In this document: positions 10,395 to 20,753 of the stretch, piece by piece | How the letters are laid out: the number at the start of each line of letters is the position of its first letter | Position numbering within the stretch: the first letter of the stretch is position 1 | Position numbers and translations under genes: made by a program | Notes under the pieces: generated by a model | The model's database searches: none | Told to the model about the DNA's origin: nothing | Seen by the model: only the letters and a program-made list of their open reading frames with translations | Assembly: GCA_946902875.1 (NCBI GenBank) | Contig: OX336340.1 | Span: 21,529,566 to 21,593,565, forward strand | Direction: 5' to 3' | From: Nematopogon swammerdamellus | Lineage: Eukaryota > Arthropoda > Insecta > Lepidoptera > Adelidae | DNA length: 64,000 nucleotides

Positions 10395-10520
10395 CTGGCT
10401 GGACGAGGTGTCGGGTGTCGTCGCAGTTACGCGAGTCCTGAAGAAGTCCCCAGAGCGAGGGACGAAACGTCGACGAATGTGAGTCGCTTTCAGTTATACA
10501 CCGCGTAACCGAAAACATGA
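10395..10520 (+). repeat. dispersed repeat H, copy 2
   Basis: It contains GAGTCCTGAAGAAGTCCCC, GACGAAACGTCGACG and CTTTCAGTTATACACCGCG. The same words occur inverted at 6052-6165. It runs directly into the LINE J2 remnant, so H may be part of J2 or its insertion site. Confidence 0.6.
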
Positions 10521-10862
10521 CGATAACGCATAGCCGTATTCGTCACACCCGCCGGACTCGCTCGAAACATCCATATGGTTGTTGACACAACTTTTGAGAA
10601 CGCATCGCTTTTCGTTATCGTTCCTATGTCGTACGGCGAAAATATGGAACGGTCTTCCGGCGAGTGTGTTCCCCACCACCTATACCTGAGAATCTTCAAA
10701 AGGCGTGTTAATAAATTAGACAACGACCTCTTTGTCCGCCTTGTAGCTGGCATGGCGCCTATCTGAGCGTGGTTTCGCGAGGATTGGTGTTATTGGCTGT
10801 GTCTTAATCGTCCTTTGAACTTTTGGGCACAGCCACCCATGCCGGTCGTCCATAAAAAAACC
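10521..10862 (+). mobile_element. LINE J2 3' end with degraded ORF C-terminus
   Basis: The frame reading RTAKIWNGLPASVFP (about 10632-10676) matches the conserved C-terminal block of CR1/jockey-type LINE reverse transcriptases. After a frame change, FKRRVNKLDNDL follows. The 3' UTR ends ATGCCGGTCGTCCATAAAAAAA. In-frame stops upstream show it is dead. A second 3' end lies at 52795-52965 and a small inverted piece near 39.77 kb. Clade placement is tentative. Confidence 0.75.
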
Positions 10863-11412
10863 TATATCCATTCTGAAGTTCCATTCTAAATATTTCTCAA
10901 ATAATTTTAAAAATCGACTGTTTTCGGAGATTACCTCCTACATCAAAACTTACAAACTTATAACTTTACCCTTTACCTCTTTATAAAATTAGTGTAGATA
11001 GCGTGTCCTTTACTGCCTTAGCGCAGTATAGAAGATCCTTGTGTTGTACTCGCTACAAGAGCCTAACATTATCCGGTAGTGCCTGGGCCCGATTCCACAA
11101 GTACCTTACTATGAACTTACTTTCGATGTAGCTTGCATTCCGGAACGGCGGCAGATATCGTTGCGGAGCGGTGTGGTCCGAAACTTGAGCCATAAGAGAT
11201 TTCTAATTTTTCGTTTGTTTTGATTTCACCACCTTCGGTTAAAATGTAGCGCTCAGTGAACTCATGTCAACTTTGTGAGAAATGTCGCTTTAACGGACAG
11301 TTAAATCTTAACCGAGTCTGAACTAGAGGTGGTTAAATCGGCTCTCAATAGATAATTTTAAGTTTATTTATAAGTATTAATTGTAAACATTGTAATATTC
11401 AAACTACAAAAT
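10863..11412. other. unassigned stretch
   Basis: A moderately GC-rich middle (11020-11200) lies in AT-rich flanks. No repeat match elsewhere in the window and no plausible ORF was seen. Confidence 0.35.
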
Positions 11413-11561
11413 ACCCGTAACCGACGAGCATGCATGAAGAACATTATGGGAGTGGAAGAGGCGGCAGAGGTGTGTCAGGATCGTGGCACGTGGAGATCCA
11501 TTGTCTCTGCCTACCCCACCGGGAAACAGGCGTGACGCTATGTATGTATGTATGTACAAAA
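11413..11561 (+). mobile_element. LINE G 3' end
   Basis: ACCGACGAGCATGCATGAAGAAC...GAAGAGGCGGCAGAGGTGTG...GGATCGTGGCACGTGGAGATC is the end of an RTE-like ORF. One frame gives VEEAAEVCQDRGTWRSIVSAY. It ends at a (TATG)n tail. Inverted copies lie at 25.1, 41.0 and 47.7 kb. Confidence 0.8.
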
Positions 11562-11699
11562 TATACATTATATATTATGAGTAAACTATTTAAAACGAAT
11601 TAAAATAATATAACTTAGTAGGGACCTAAATAAGACCCTTTAAAATTATATAAAGGAAACTATGAATAATAGAATCTTCCTCAAGGGACGTAGCACCTC

Positions 11700-12030
11700 T
11701 TAGTTTTTATATTTTATTTACCTAGCGGTCCGCCGGTTCCTTTAAGTAACTAAACGGGAATTATTTTTGACTTTTAAGGTCGGGTGTTTTGAAAATTCGT
11801 AATTTAACTTTTATGATTTTTTTTTTAAATTCATAATTACTTGATTATTTGATTACTAACACAGCTAAGAACCATCCTGATTAAACCAGCTTTCTAATAA
11901 AAGCAACCGCATCCAAATCGGCACATCCGTTTGGGACCTACGATGCCACAGACAGACACACAGAAACACAGATGCACACGTTAAACTTATAACACCCCTC
12001 TTTTTGCGTCGGGAGTTAAAAAAATTACAA
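11700..12030. mobile_element. palindromic element P, copy 3 (right part)
   Basis: It matches copy 2: TTTTATTTACCTAGCGGTCC, GAATTATTTTTGACTTTTAAGG, CCAGCTTTCTAATAAAAG, CATCCGTTTGGGACC, ACGTTAAACTTATAACACCCC, then GCGTCGGGAGTTAAAAA. The left arm is degraded. Confidence 0.65.
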
Positions 12031-12045
12031 AAGTGTAGTGTAGGT

Positions 12046-12300
12046 ACTACCACACGACCAACGCACAACACCGGCCACCACGTTTAGCAAAGTATTCGGA
12101 CAAACTAAGTGTCAAGCAGCAAGTAAGGCACGAAGACCCAACCGCTACATGAATCGGTGGAAGGGCCGTGCTAAGGTGAGCGGTGCTAGGCCGTCGCCCT
12201 TTAGCACGGCGTCTTGTCCTTATCCCTTGATCGCCTTTTACTACATGCGCGGAGAGAGATTCAGTGGGGCTATTCTATTAAGAACCGGCCCCACACGGTA
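12046..12300 (-). mobile_element. SINE-like family C
   Basis: On the minus strand it runs from CGTGTGGGGCCGG and GAATAGCCCCACTGAATC through the GCCGTGCTAAAGGGCGAC body to the CGTGGTGGCCGGTGTTGTGCG hairpin region and ends at a GTGTGGTAGTACC tail. One part of the middle differs from other copies (GTCGGTTGGGT...). Confidence 0.75.
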
Positions 12301-13441
12301 CAAATCGCAGGTAGGTACGGCCGGCAGTAAATCAAAAGCAAGGAATTTCCTGGCCTCATAATTTAACCAGCCAGGAAGATAGTGTGCCGTGCCTCGCCTA
12401 CGTTTGAACCGACGACGCTTATGTATTGGTATGGTTTATATTCTTTGTAAGTATCAGTACATAATGTTCCTACCGGCCAGCTCGGAAATGGGGGCGGGCC
12501 GCGGCGAAGCCTATATGCGCAACTACTAACTAACACGATAATGTATTAATCCTGATTGTTAGAAAGGACCAATTAGGAAGAAATAAAAAAAAATTGTATT
12601 CCGCAGATCCGCTATACCATACCTGTCAAACAACCATATCGGCCTAGCTTTTGTTTGTCTGCAATGCAAAGTACCTGTGGCGCCATCTATTATTTAGTAG
12701 CGTGAATATGATGTATAATCTATTCTTACCACGTTTCTTGTATTGAGATATACATAGGCTTACTAGATTCCTTCTGTAAATCTGATCAACCGTTTTCGAG
12801 TTTACACGTTACGGGTAGACATACTATCAGCATGATATGAGCGAGGCTATGACTGAGCCTCGGCCCGCTCCATTCGATTGACTAAAAAAGTTAAATTACA
12901 AATTAAAAAATTCCCCGACTCTTAAAAAATCGAAAACTATAGATACAGAACTTGAATGAAAGTAAAATTTTTAGCCCCGTGCCAAACGGGTTTCGTTCGG
13001 TTACATACTGCACCGCTGGCTGGTCGGTGATTTCTTTGTATTCTTCTACTGAATTAAACAACTTCTTGACGGTTTGAAGTATTTACTTGGACTCAGAGTC
13101 AAAACATTAGATTTTGGAGTCTTGGCTTAAACTGAACTATAATTATAAACAAACACGACAAGGTAAGACGACACATTCGAAACATTAAAAAATCCTACTT
13201 TTAATTTAAAAATTAACTGTAAATTGGCTCTATGGCAAAAGTATACAATCTCGCGCTGGCTAACTGCCAGTGCATTACCTACTTTAATACCTTAGTATGG
13301 TCACAGCCACCTAATAGTACTGGCGTATGGTATGGGAGCCGACAATATCGTTCGAGGATGCTGAAGCACGCAATATGATCCGAATAAAACTTTTTCATTT
13401 CAACCTTTTTTTAAACTATTTAATTTTATTTAATTTATCTT
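12301..13441. other. unassigned stretch with a P-like scrap
   Basis: TTAAATTACAAATTAAAAAATTCCCCGACTC (12890-12920) resembles the arm of element P. GTGGCGCCATCTATTATT (12677) is a weak CTCF-like or TE-derived motif. The rest was not recognised. Confidence 0.4.
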
Positions 13442-13800
13442 GCGCCGGGTGGCCGAGTGGTCTGGGCGACGGCTTTTCGTGCGAGAGGTCCGAGGTTCGA
13501 ATCCGGTCGGCGTGTACCAATTAGTTTTTTTTTACGAAAAAAATTACGTGCACACCCACACCTGCTGCTTCACCGGTCGGAACCGGTGTAAAACTGTAGG
13601 TCCCTTCCGTCGCCCCTTACTAGGTGGTAGGCTCAAATTGTAGCCGACTGGTTTGGAACCACCGTACTGGATGTAAGATGGCCTCAGCTGTGTTGTCTTA
13701 TAGTCTCTAAAGAAGTCTCCGGTATGGCACCTACCTTCTCGGAGGTGATATTGGTTTTGACCCCTCCGACTCAGGCACCCATACTGGATTACATAAAAAA
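13442..13800 (+). mobile_element. SINE D, full length
   Basis: The head is GCCGGGTGGCCGAGTGGTC...GAGGTTCGAATCCGG, the linker TACCAATTAGTTTTTTTT...CACACCTGCTGC, and the body TTACTAGGTGGTAGGCTC, AATTGTAGCCGACTGG, ACCACCGTACTGGATGTAAG. It ends ATACTGGATTACATAAAAAA. The CTAGGTGGTAGG and CACCG..CTG.ATG words are also in A/B bodies. The two overlapping plus-strand frames are translations of the SINE. Confidence 0.88.
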
Positions 13801-13919
13801 CAATTCTTAAAGGACCTCGTCATTCTTGTGATGAAATATGGAAAGAATATTCCATTTCGTTTTCTCTCCAATCGAGTGTACGTTAGGACTCTGCAGACTG
13901 TTATCAATGTACACAGCAT

Positions 13920-14157
13920 GTCAGTATAGTGCCACCAGGAAGTTATGAACTTATGATTCGTGGGAAATATGCGAAACTGTCCGCATTCCTAAGAAGGGAC
14001 GTGAACTTTCGATCCAAAGTTTGTCAATAATTTAGGTTATTAAGTCATACAATTTATCGAAAAACTTTCGATCGAAAGTTCACGTCCCTTCTTAGGAATG
14101 CAGACAGTTTCGCATATTTCCCACGCATCATAACTTCCTGGTGACACTATACAGTAC
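13920..14157. mobile_element. 238-bp foldback (hairpin) element
   Basis: Arms of about 90 bp (13920-14014 and 14070-14157) are almost perfect inverted copies sharing GAAATATGCGAAACTGTC and AGAAGGGACGTGAACTTTC. A loop of about 55 bp separates them, containing CAATAATTTAGG. A transcript would form a long double-stranded hairpin. No other copy is in the window. Confidence 0.85.
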
Positions 14158-14160
14158 GGT

Positions 14161-14547
14161 TCACACGCCGGGAGTAGGTACTCTGGCGGTTTGGGGCGCG
14201 CGGGCTGTAGAGTTTGGAGTGCAGCGCGGTTTTGACATGTGATTTTCCGGGCCGGCGCGCGCGGATCTGAATCCCGTCACCTCTCCACAATGCCCGCTCT
14301 CGAATGTGCATAATGTTGGCAGACTAGACGGCGCTGAATCAGCGACGACACACGCTCCTGACGAACCGCTCATAGTCCTGCGACAGCGGGAATCGTGGAA
14401 AAGCGCGCCGTTTTACTGTGGGTGAGCTGTAGTTTAGCATAAGGTGCGGGGAGGTAGGCACTATGCTCAGCGTGCTATGTTCGCGGAGCAGGTGATCGAG
14501 CTGCAATTTTTTGGTGAAAATTCTGTTACTTTTATATACAGGATATA
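14161..14547. other. unassigned GC-rich patch
   Basis: 14160-14430 is GC-rich (GGCGCGCGGATC, CGGGCCGGCGCGC) with an open minus-strand frame that matches nothing known. It could be an unmasked regulatory or promoter patch. Confidence 0.35.
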
Positions 14548-15017
14548 CAGGATGTTTCAGGATAGGCTTGAGAAACTTCAGGAATAGAAAGTACTCATTA
14601 TTAGAAGAAAAAAATCCTTATCACTGAAATCGAAATTCCGTATTTTTTTTTCATACAAAAATCGAAAAATTGTAATAAAAACTCGATGGACAGATAGGAG
14701 ATTTGGGAACCATGCTGACTAGGTCTAGGGAGTGCAATGACCTAGTCCAGTCCCCTTTTCATTTTGATGTCATTCAAATTTAAGTTTTTTTAATTTACCT
14801 ACATGCAGTTCAATTCTTCTAGTTAAGTATGTAAGTCATTTTATTTTTATTTAATAAAGGCGGACGTTAACCGTCCACTAAAGCTCGATGAAACGATTTT
14901 CACCAAAAAGTACTATAAAATTACCGAATCTGGGAAAAAGTTTCAGAGCTTTTCCGCCTTAAAATATGGAACCCTATCGAACCCTGAAGTTACGAAACAC
15001 TACCTTGAAACATCCTG
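14548..15017 (+). mobile_element. MITE M1, copy 2 (470 bp)
   Basis: TIRs are CAGGATGTTTCAGGATAGG and, at the other end, CCTTGAAACATCCTG. TA flanks both ends (14546-14547, 15018-15019). Internal words GAAAGTACTCATTATTAGA and GGCGGACGTTAACCGTCC match copies 1 and 3. Confidence 0.88.
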
Positions 15018-15041
15018 TATATATTTCTACTTATATTTCTC

Positions 15042-15104
15042 CCGTGTGGGGCCGGTACTTAAAAAGAATAGCCCCACTGCATCTCTCTACATGCATGTCG
15101 TAAT
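15042..15104 (+). mobile_element. solo A/C head
   Basis: Only the shared head (GTGTGGGGCCGGTACTT...AATAGCCCCACTGCATC...GCATGTCGTAA) is present, cut off where A and C would diverge. It lies 60 bp upstream of a complete A copy. Confidence 0.75.
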
Positions 15105-15163
15105 AATTTAAAATTAAAATGCACAAATTATGGAGCCCATGATTCTAAAATTAACTCGAAGTA

Positions 15164-15483
15164 CCGTGTGGGGCCGGTACTTTAAAAGAATAGCCCCACT
15201 GCATCTCTCCCCGTGTGTGTCGTAAAAGGCGACTAAGGGATATGACTCCCTTCTTTTAATACTAGGTGGTGGGGTTCAACCCGCCCGAGTTGGTATCACC
15301 GCACTGAATGAAAGGTCGGTCGAAACGGCTATGTAAATAGTTTGTGTTTTCCGTCCGGTTCAGTGTAGCCGGCACGACCGAAGGGAAGCACTGACGTGGC
15401 ACCAAGTCCACCCGGTGTTATGGGCTGACATCACGGATGTTGTAGGTGATGTAGCCAACCGTGTCAGTTTCCATAAAAAAAAA
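15164..15483 (+). mobile_element. SINE A, reference full-length copy
   Basis: Head CCGTGTGGGGCCGGTAC...GCCCCACTGC, join AAGGCGACTAAGGGATATGAC, body CTAGGTGGTGGGG...CACCGCACTGAATG...CGGCACGACCGAAGGG, and tail AGCCAACCGTGTCAGTTTCCATA plus A-run. AAGTAC on both sides (15159-15164, 15482-15487) may be a target-site duplication. No ORF and no obvious tRNA promoter in the head, so its RNA source is unclear. Confidence 0.88.
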
Positions 15484-15729
15484 GTACTTCATATCACGAA
15501 AACGACAGATTCTAACCAATAGTTTCAAATTTGCTAATTTCCTCCTGCCTGGGAATAAAGTAAACGAGAATCTTCAAAGAAATTTAATGTAATCGCAGAA
15601 CTGCATAAGTACGAGACAATAAAAAGAAAATGCAAAAATATTCAAAAGAGGCGAAGCACCCGCCACCGCGAGCATTCGCAACACAAACACGCACGCAGCG
15701 CCGCCCCGCGGCCGGTTAGCGCAACTCAC
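15484..15729. other. unassigned sequence, possible start of intron 1
   Basis: If the exon call at 15730-15960 is right, this is the beginning of its first intron on the minus strand. The 15650-15729 part is GC-rich. No repeat was seen. Confidence 0.3.
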
Positions 15730-15960
15730 CTTGACAGTTGCGACCAACATGGCGTCTCCGGCCCCACCCGAGACAACTTCACTTCACTGCACACTAACCC
15801 CAGACACGCCACCGGTCGCCGAAACCTCCGTCCGCGGTCATTCGCAAGAAATATCGAAACATTTTCGAAGCACACACAATCGCGCGCGCGGCGTCTCCGA
15901 GCGCGGCGAACCACGCTGGCGGTCAGCCACGGAGCGCGCACCAGCACCACCGCACTAATT
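15730..15960 (-). other. possible first exon (5' UTR plus start) of an unidentified gene
   Basis: On the minus strand a CpG-rich segment ends CAACTGTCAAG followed by GTGAGT, a good splice-donor match (exon end at 15730, intron from 15729). An ATG at 15750 gives MLVATVK exactly up to that donor, in a modest start context. The segment lies in the most GC-rich block of the window, as expected for an unrepeated promoter/first exon. The protein cannot be identified from seven codons and no acceptor partner was found. The longer overlapping minus-strand frame (15726-15950) reads through the donor and is probably not the product. Confidence 0.35.
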
Positions 15961-17280
15961 ACGCCGGGCCCGGAGCTATGTCCTCGGCGACTGCGGACAC
16001 CCGAATGGAAACCCCCAGCATGTTGTTACTGAATTTTATACTCCATCCGACTCTGCAGAGCCTCCAAGTTTGCCTCCTTCAAATTCGTTATGCATACAGC
16101 ACCAAGGGCTGTTGAATACCGTTCGCGTTTATTTATGAACAGGCAAAGTTCTGGTGGCTGCTGGGTCGCTAGTCGCTACGTACGAAATACAATATAGGCC
16201 TGCCTCCCTGATGCGGCCGCGCCGAGCGGCCTCCTCAGACTGCGCGGGGGTCCGGCTGCTCCATATTCTATCGGCCGGCACACGGGACGAGAGGTGCACG
16301 GACCGGCTAAAAAGGGCTTTTTATGTATTCAACTTCAGAAGTCTGTAGCTCATCTGCAAGTCGTATTATGGACCTAATTAACAAGTTAATATGGCGATCT
16401 GGGGGGCGGGGAGGCGGCGCGCCGGCTGCTTCGCTGCGCGGCCGCCTCCCCGCGCCCCCGCGCCCGTTCCGCGCGGAGGCGCCTCCGACTGTGGCGTGGC
16501 CGGTGCGCCGCGCGCCCCCGCCGCCACTCCGCCGAGCTTTAATTGAAAATGTCAGGTCGCACCACACCTCACTTGACGAATTTTAAAATTAAAATTAATT
16601 CATTCCCGTTTGTCATGAAATTAGGAAGAACGTTACCGCAATAATGTGCGAGTGCACGTAAGTTGCAAACATTTTCTAAATATTTCGCTGCCAATATCGC
16701 GATTGAGTTTTAAAATTCGCTCTTCGCAGATCTGGCGATATATCCAAAATATCGAGAGCGCTACGCCGAACCACCACCGCCAAAGTCCATACAATATTCA
16801 ATTCGGAAGTTCAGCGACTTTGCAATGGTAAGGAGGCGACACGAGCTTCATGAATTCACTTCAAATTCCACCCCCTCCCGTCCCCATGCACACCCTCCCC
16901 GGCACCCCCGCCGCCCGCCCCGGCAGACGACAGCAGCGCAGCGGCGGAGGCGGCGTCCCCGCGCCCGCACCGCCGCCCCCGCCTCGCCTCATCACACGCA
17001 GCATCACAAAGTATAATGATATCGCCTCGCCGTTATTATAGCAGTCGTCATAAATATTTCATACAGTCACCCCGCGCGCCGCCCCGCCTCCCCCGCGCCC
17101 GCCCGCGCTCGGACCGCGCGGCGTAATGACCGAGTGACCGCGGGAGAGCGACTCGGCGATCAAAATCTCCCCAGCCTCCAGCCCATCGGCTTCGTTCGAG
17201 ATCAATACGGACTCTCCTCCCCATACGATATAGCGCGAACCGGCAAAATTTTTCTTGATCGATCGCCAAAATCATTCGAC
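15961..17280. other. GC-rich block, possible promoter or regulatory island
   Basis: Two dense GC patches (16385-16520 and 16860-17120) contain many CpGs and C-rich or CGG tracts. They lie 0.4-1.3 kb upstream of the possible minus-strand exon. Several overlapping open frames on both strands reflect base composition, not proteins. No repeat family from the rest of the window is present, so this is the largest single-copy-looking GC-rich area here. Confidence 0.4.
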
Positions 17281-17564
17281 ATTTGAATCACCGTCACGTT
17301 AAACATCACACACGTCACATAATATTATCTATTTCTTTCACACGTATGTATGGGTTAGCGTAAAATTAAACCCGGGTGAGCTAAAACGCTACCAAATACC
17401 TATACTAAAATAATTATGCAACATCGAATAGGTTTAACAAAATGTAAGTTTCATTGATACCAACTTACCGGATACCAAACATAAATCATGCATCTGAAAG
17501 TAAATCCAAACGTGCAAATACGAGTATTACTATCTAGTTGGTATGGACCACACCGCATCAATGT
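17281..17564. other. unassigned AT-rich stretch
   Basis: No repeat match or ORF was found. TGGACCACACCGCA (17543) recurs near 55.95 kb, possibly by chance. Confidence 0.35.
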
Positions 17565-17890
17565 ACCGTGTGGTGTCGCTATTTAAAAATAATAGCCCCG
17601 CTGCATTTCTACCCGTGCATGTCGTAAAAGACGACGGGATAAGGACAAGATGCCGTGCTAAAGGGCGATAACAAACCACCTCTCACGTTGGCACGGTCCT
17701 TACACAGTCATGCAGTAGGTAAGTAACTGTCTTCGATAATTATTTTTTGAAATATTCTGTATTGCATATTTTGCTAAACGCGGTGGCCGATGTTGTGTGC
17801 TGCATGCAGAGTTCTGGCAACACAACACCGATTACTCTACTCGCCCCTATTGGTAGAGGATATAGCGTGAATATGTATGTAGGTATGTAT
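17565..17890 (+). mobile_element. SINE-like family C, full length with (TATG) tail
   Basis: The head is CCGTGTGGTGTCGC...AATAGCCCCGCTGC, the body GGACAAGATGCCGTGCTAAAGGGCGA and CTTGGC/ACGGTCCTTAC, then the GGTGGCCGATGTTGTGTGCTG hairpin region and a tail of ATGTATGTAGGTATGTATC. The overlapping plus-strand frame is spurious. Confidence 0.8.
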
Positions 17891-18148
17891 CAATGTTACT
17901 TTGAGGTGGAGCGGAACTCACAACTCATAACCATACATCGGAATCCGCGGGGCACGAATACGACCTTGTTAGGGATTGACTACGGCGATCAATAAACAAT
18001 CGACACTGTTATCGATACTCATATTTATTTGTTTATTGTATTTTATTCATGTCATATTTCAGACCTGAATACTTATATACCTACAGTACTTATATAAACA
18101 TGTATACTTTATGTTAACGATTAAGTAAATATAATACATATTTAATAA

Positions 18149-18870
18149 GGTCTTTCAAAATTTGTTCATGGTACGCTGGGGGGGGGGGGGGGGTTTCTGT
18201 ATCATATAGGGAGTAAAACCTATATAAAATTTTTTGGACCTTGGGCTTTTTTTAAGTAAAAATTTTTTTTATGTAGGTATTTAAATAAAAAAATAGGTCT
18301 TTGATTTTTATAACCTAATCGATTCAGTTTCATAACAGTAACAAAAAAGTCTTCATGACCATTATGATGTAACACGTGTAAGTTGGTAAAAAAAATTAAA
18401 TTCTTTCTATTCCATACTGATAAAACTGAAATTGTGGTTTTTCACAATTTCTGAAAGAAAGAGATATACGTGTTGGAAGACTTTTTTGTTCCTGGCATGA
18501 AACCGAAACGATTAAGAAAAATTTTTGTTTTGCATTTAAAATAAAAAAAAAAATTTTGTAAAAAAAAAAATCTTTATTCTTCAAAAGTGATCTATTTCCG
18601 ATACAGAACCCCCCCTTAGCGTACTGTGAACTAATTTTGTAAGACCTATTTTTTTGGACCTTGGCCTTTTTTTATTAAATCAAATATTGTTTTATGTCTT
18701 TAAATAAAAAAATAGGTGGTTGATTTTTATAGCCTAATCGATTCAGTTTCATAACAGTAACAAAAAAGTCTTCAATATCATTATGATGTAACACGTGTAA
18801 GTTGGTAAAAAAAATCAAAGTCTTTCTATTCCATACTAATAAAACTAATATTGTGGTTTGAACAGATTTG
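18149..18870. repeat. three related units in alternating orientation
   Basis: Unit 1 (18205-18441, forward) and unit 3 (18643-18870, forward) share TTTTTGGACCTTGG, CCTAATCGATTCAGTTTC and TAACACGTGTAAGTTGGTAA. The middle (18441-18600) is an inverted, diverged copy. GTTCAnnGTACGCT next to a G-run flanks the set as an inverted pair (about 18165 and 18615). A 14-15 bp G homopolymer starts at about 18179. It may be a complex foldback element. Confidence 0.65.
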
Positions 18871-19010
18871 TATTGTACCTACAAAGTAAATAAACATTTG
18901 TTTATTATATTTTATTTTTTATTTATTATGTTTTATTGTTTAGTTTTGTAACCTTAAAAAAAAAAAATCTCATTTAATTTTCCGCACTACCCATCTACCC
19001 TACTCACAAT
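18871..19010. other. AT-rich filler
   Basis: Low-complexity TTTATT repeats with no identifiable feature. Confidence 0.4.
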
Positions 19011-19018
19011 CCCAGGTA

Positions 19019-19110
19019 TGACTGGCAGATAATGCCCTTAGGCTTTAAGTCCGCCTTTTGTCACTTTTTGTGCAATAAAGTATATTTTCATTTCATTTTC
19101 ATTTCATTTC
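19019..19110 (+). mobile_element. RTE-like LINE 3' tail
   Basis: GACTGGCAGATAATGCCCTTAGG...AAGTCCGCCTTTTGTCAC, TGTGCAATAAAGTAT, then a (TTTCA)n-like tail. It matches the 4.2-kb and 61.6-kb fragments. Confidence 0.65.
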
Positions 19111-19490
19111 ATATTTTCTATAGAAATACTCTTAGTTTTAATAATCGACATTATTCCATATTATTCTAAAATAATGATCGATTTTCGATATTTGTGGATA
19201 CATTGTCCCAACACTAAACAACCTTGAATCATTCGTGCCCCGCGGATTCCGATGTATGCTCATAACTCATCAATCAAGCACACTTGTAGGAGAATCGCCG
19301 CAACATCGCACACAATCTGTAATCTGTTACATTATTCAGCTCCATACATCACGGAGACCACCGTACCACCGCCGCGCGGCCTCCGCCCCCAGCGCAGCGC
19401 CACCACCGTGGCCGGTCAGTCTGTTACTTAGCAAAGTTGATCTTGTTTTATGTACAGATAGATAGGTAGAAAATGCTTTATTGCTCCAGT
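19111..19490. other. unassigned stretch with GC-rich patch
   Basis: 19340-19420 is GC-rich (CCACCGCCGCGCGGCC). CCCCGCGGATTCCGATGTATG at 19238 is the near-reverse complement of 17933-17955, so the two may be ends of one insertion spanning 17.93-19.26 kb. Confidence 0.35.
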
Positions 19491-19491
19491 A

Positions 19492-20126
19492 AAAATCTGT
19501 CAAGTGCGAGTTTTACTCGCGCGCGGAGGTTTCCGTATCTATCCGCTATCAATAATATCCGCCTATCGTTCTTTGAATTTTAATTATCTATCAGATATTT
19601 GTTGTTTATGTTATGGCAGGTCTCCATGTTTGCCCACTGACAGCTGTTTGTTACCATAGTAACGTCACTTTATTTTTAAAAGTGATCTGCCAAACATCAT
19701 ATTATGTCATATTTGAAAATCAAATACGCCAATGTGAAAACTGTCATGAAAAAATAAAAAACCAAAATGAAATTGTCTTTTCAAATTTCGAAAAAGTAAA
19801 TATTCTAGAATATGTATCCGCTATTATCTATCTAACTATCTTTTGTCTTTCAACATGCAATGTATAAAAGCCGTTGGGGCCATCTGTTAATCAATAGTGT
19901 GACTGATCTATTTTAATGAAACGTTTCTTGTATGGGGGCCCCCCCTTAATTTTTAACTTTTTCTTATTTGTTGTTTCATCCGCCATAGTAACACATATTC
20001 TGTGAAAGTTTCAACAGGCTACCTATTACGGTTCAAGAGATACAGCCCTCGGACGGACGGACGGACGGACAGACAGACGACGGAGGCTTAGTAATAGGCT
20101 TCCGTACGGGATACGGAAACCTAAAG
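19492..20126 (-). mobile_element. element Q, long copy
   Basis: The minus strand starts at TTAGGTTTCCGTATCCCGTAC near 20125, passes CTATTACTAAGCC and a GTCTGTCTGTCCGTCCG tract, then GAGGGCTGTATCTCTTGAACC and TGAAACTTTCACAG. It ends near 19500 at GCGCGAGTAAAACTCGCACTTG. The 19541-19880 section differs from other Q copies and may be a separate insertion. The 19613-19867 frame was not recognised. Confidence 0.7.
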
Positions 20127-20144
20127 AGTAACAAGTACATTAGG

Positions 20145-20216
20145 AAATTTACATAAGGTGCAAAGGCGGACTTATCCCTTACAGAGATTTCTTATAGTCA
20201 ACCTTTAAATGTTTGA
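20145..20216 (-). mobile_element. RTE-like LINE 3' tail, inverted
   Basis: GGTGCAAAGGCGGACTTATCC...GAGATTTCTTATAGTCAACC is the reverse complement of the tail family at 4.2 kb. Confidence 0.6.
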
Positions 20217-20276
20217 GGTTTGATAATATAGTGTAATGTAAGCATATCACTGAATGTAAGTAGGTAGTAGCAAATG

Positions 20277-20323
20277 ACTTGAGCGTGAGAATTGAAGATA
20301 AAATAATAATAAGAATACTTATT
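20277..20323. repeat. dispersed repeat L, copy 2
   Basis: GTGAGAATTGAAGATAAAATAAT...AAGAATACTT, inverted relative to 5940-6000. Confidence 0.45.
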
Positions 20324-20428
20324 TACAATACATATTAAGTACACGATAGTTAAATAAAAGCCATACATGTGTTAATAAATATAAATTACTAAATATATAG
20401 AATATAATGTACAAATAAATATACATAA

Positions 20429-20753
20429 TTTTTTTGTTTTTTATGGAAACTGACACGGTTGGCTACATCACCTACAACATCCGTGATGTCAGCCCATAAC
20501 ACCGGATGAACTTGGTGCCACGTCAGTGCTTCCCTTCGGTCGTGCCGGCTACACTGAACTGGACGGAAAACGCAAACTATTTACATAGCCGTTTCGACCG
20601 ACCTTTCATTCAGTGCGGTGGTACCAACCCGGGCGGGTTAAACCCTACCACCTAGTAATATAAGAAGGGAGTCATATCCCTTAGTCGCCTTTTACGACAT
20701 GCACGGGGAGGGATGCAGTGGGGCTATTCTTTTAAAGTACCGGCCCCACACGG
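20429..20753 (-). mobile_element. SINE A, full length
   Basis: A T-run at 20429-20447 is the A tail. The remainder closely matches the copies at 15.16 and 62.5 kb, with the CGGCACGACCGAAGGG variant and a complete GTGGGGCC head. Similarity to the other A copies by eye suggests recent insertion. Confidence 0.9.

Noticed and set aside
13442..13515. Candidate tRNA gene (Leu/Ser-like)
   Set aside because: A and B boxes are good, but the acceptor stem does not pair and the sequence continues into the SINE D body; several dispersed copies exist.
16307..16586. Overlapping GC-rich ORFs on both strands
   Set aside because: They mirror each other, are rich in R, A, P and G, and reflect base composition only.
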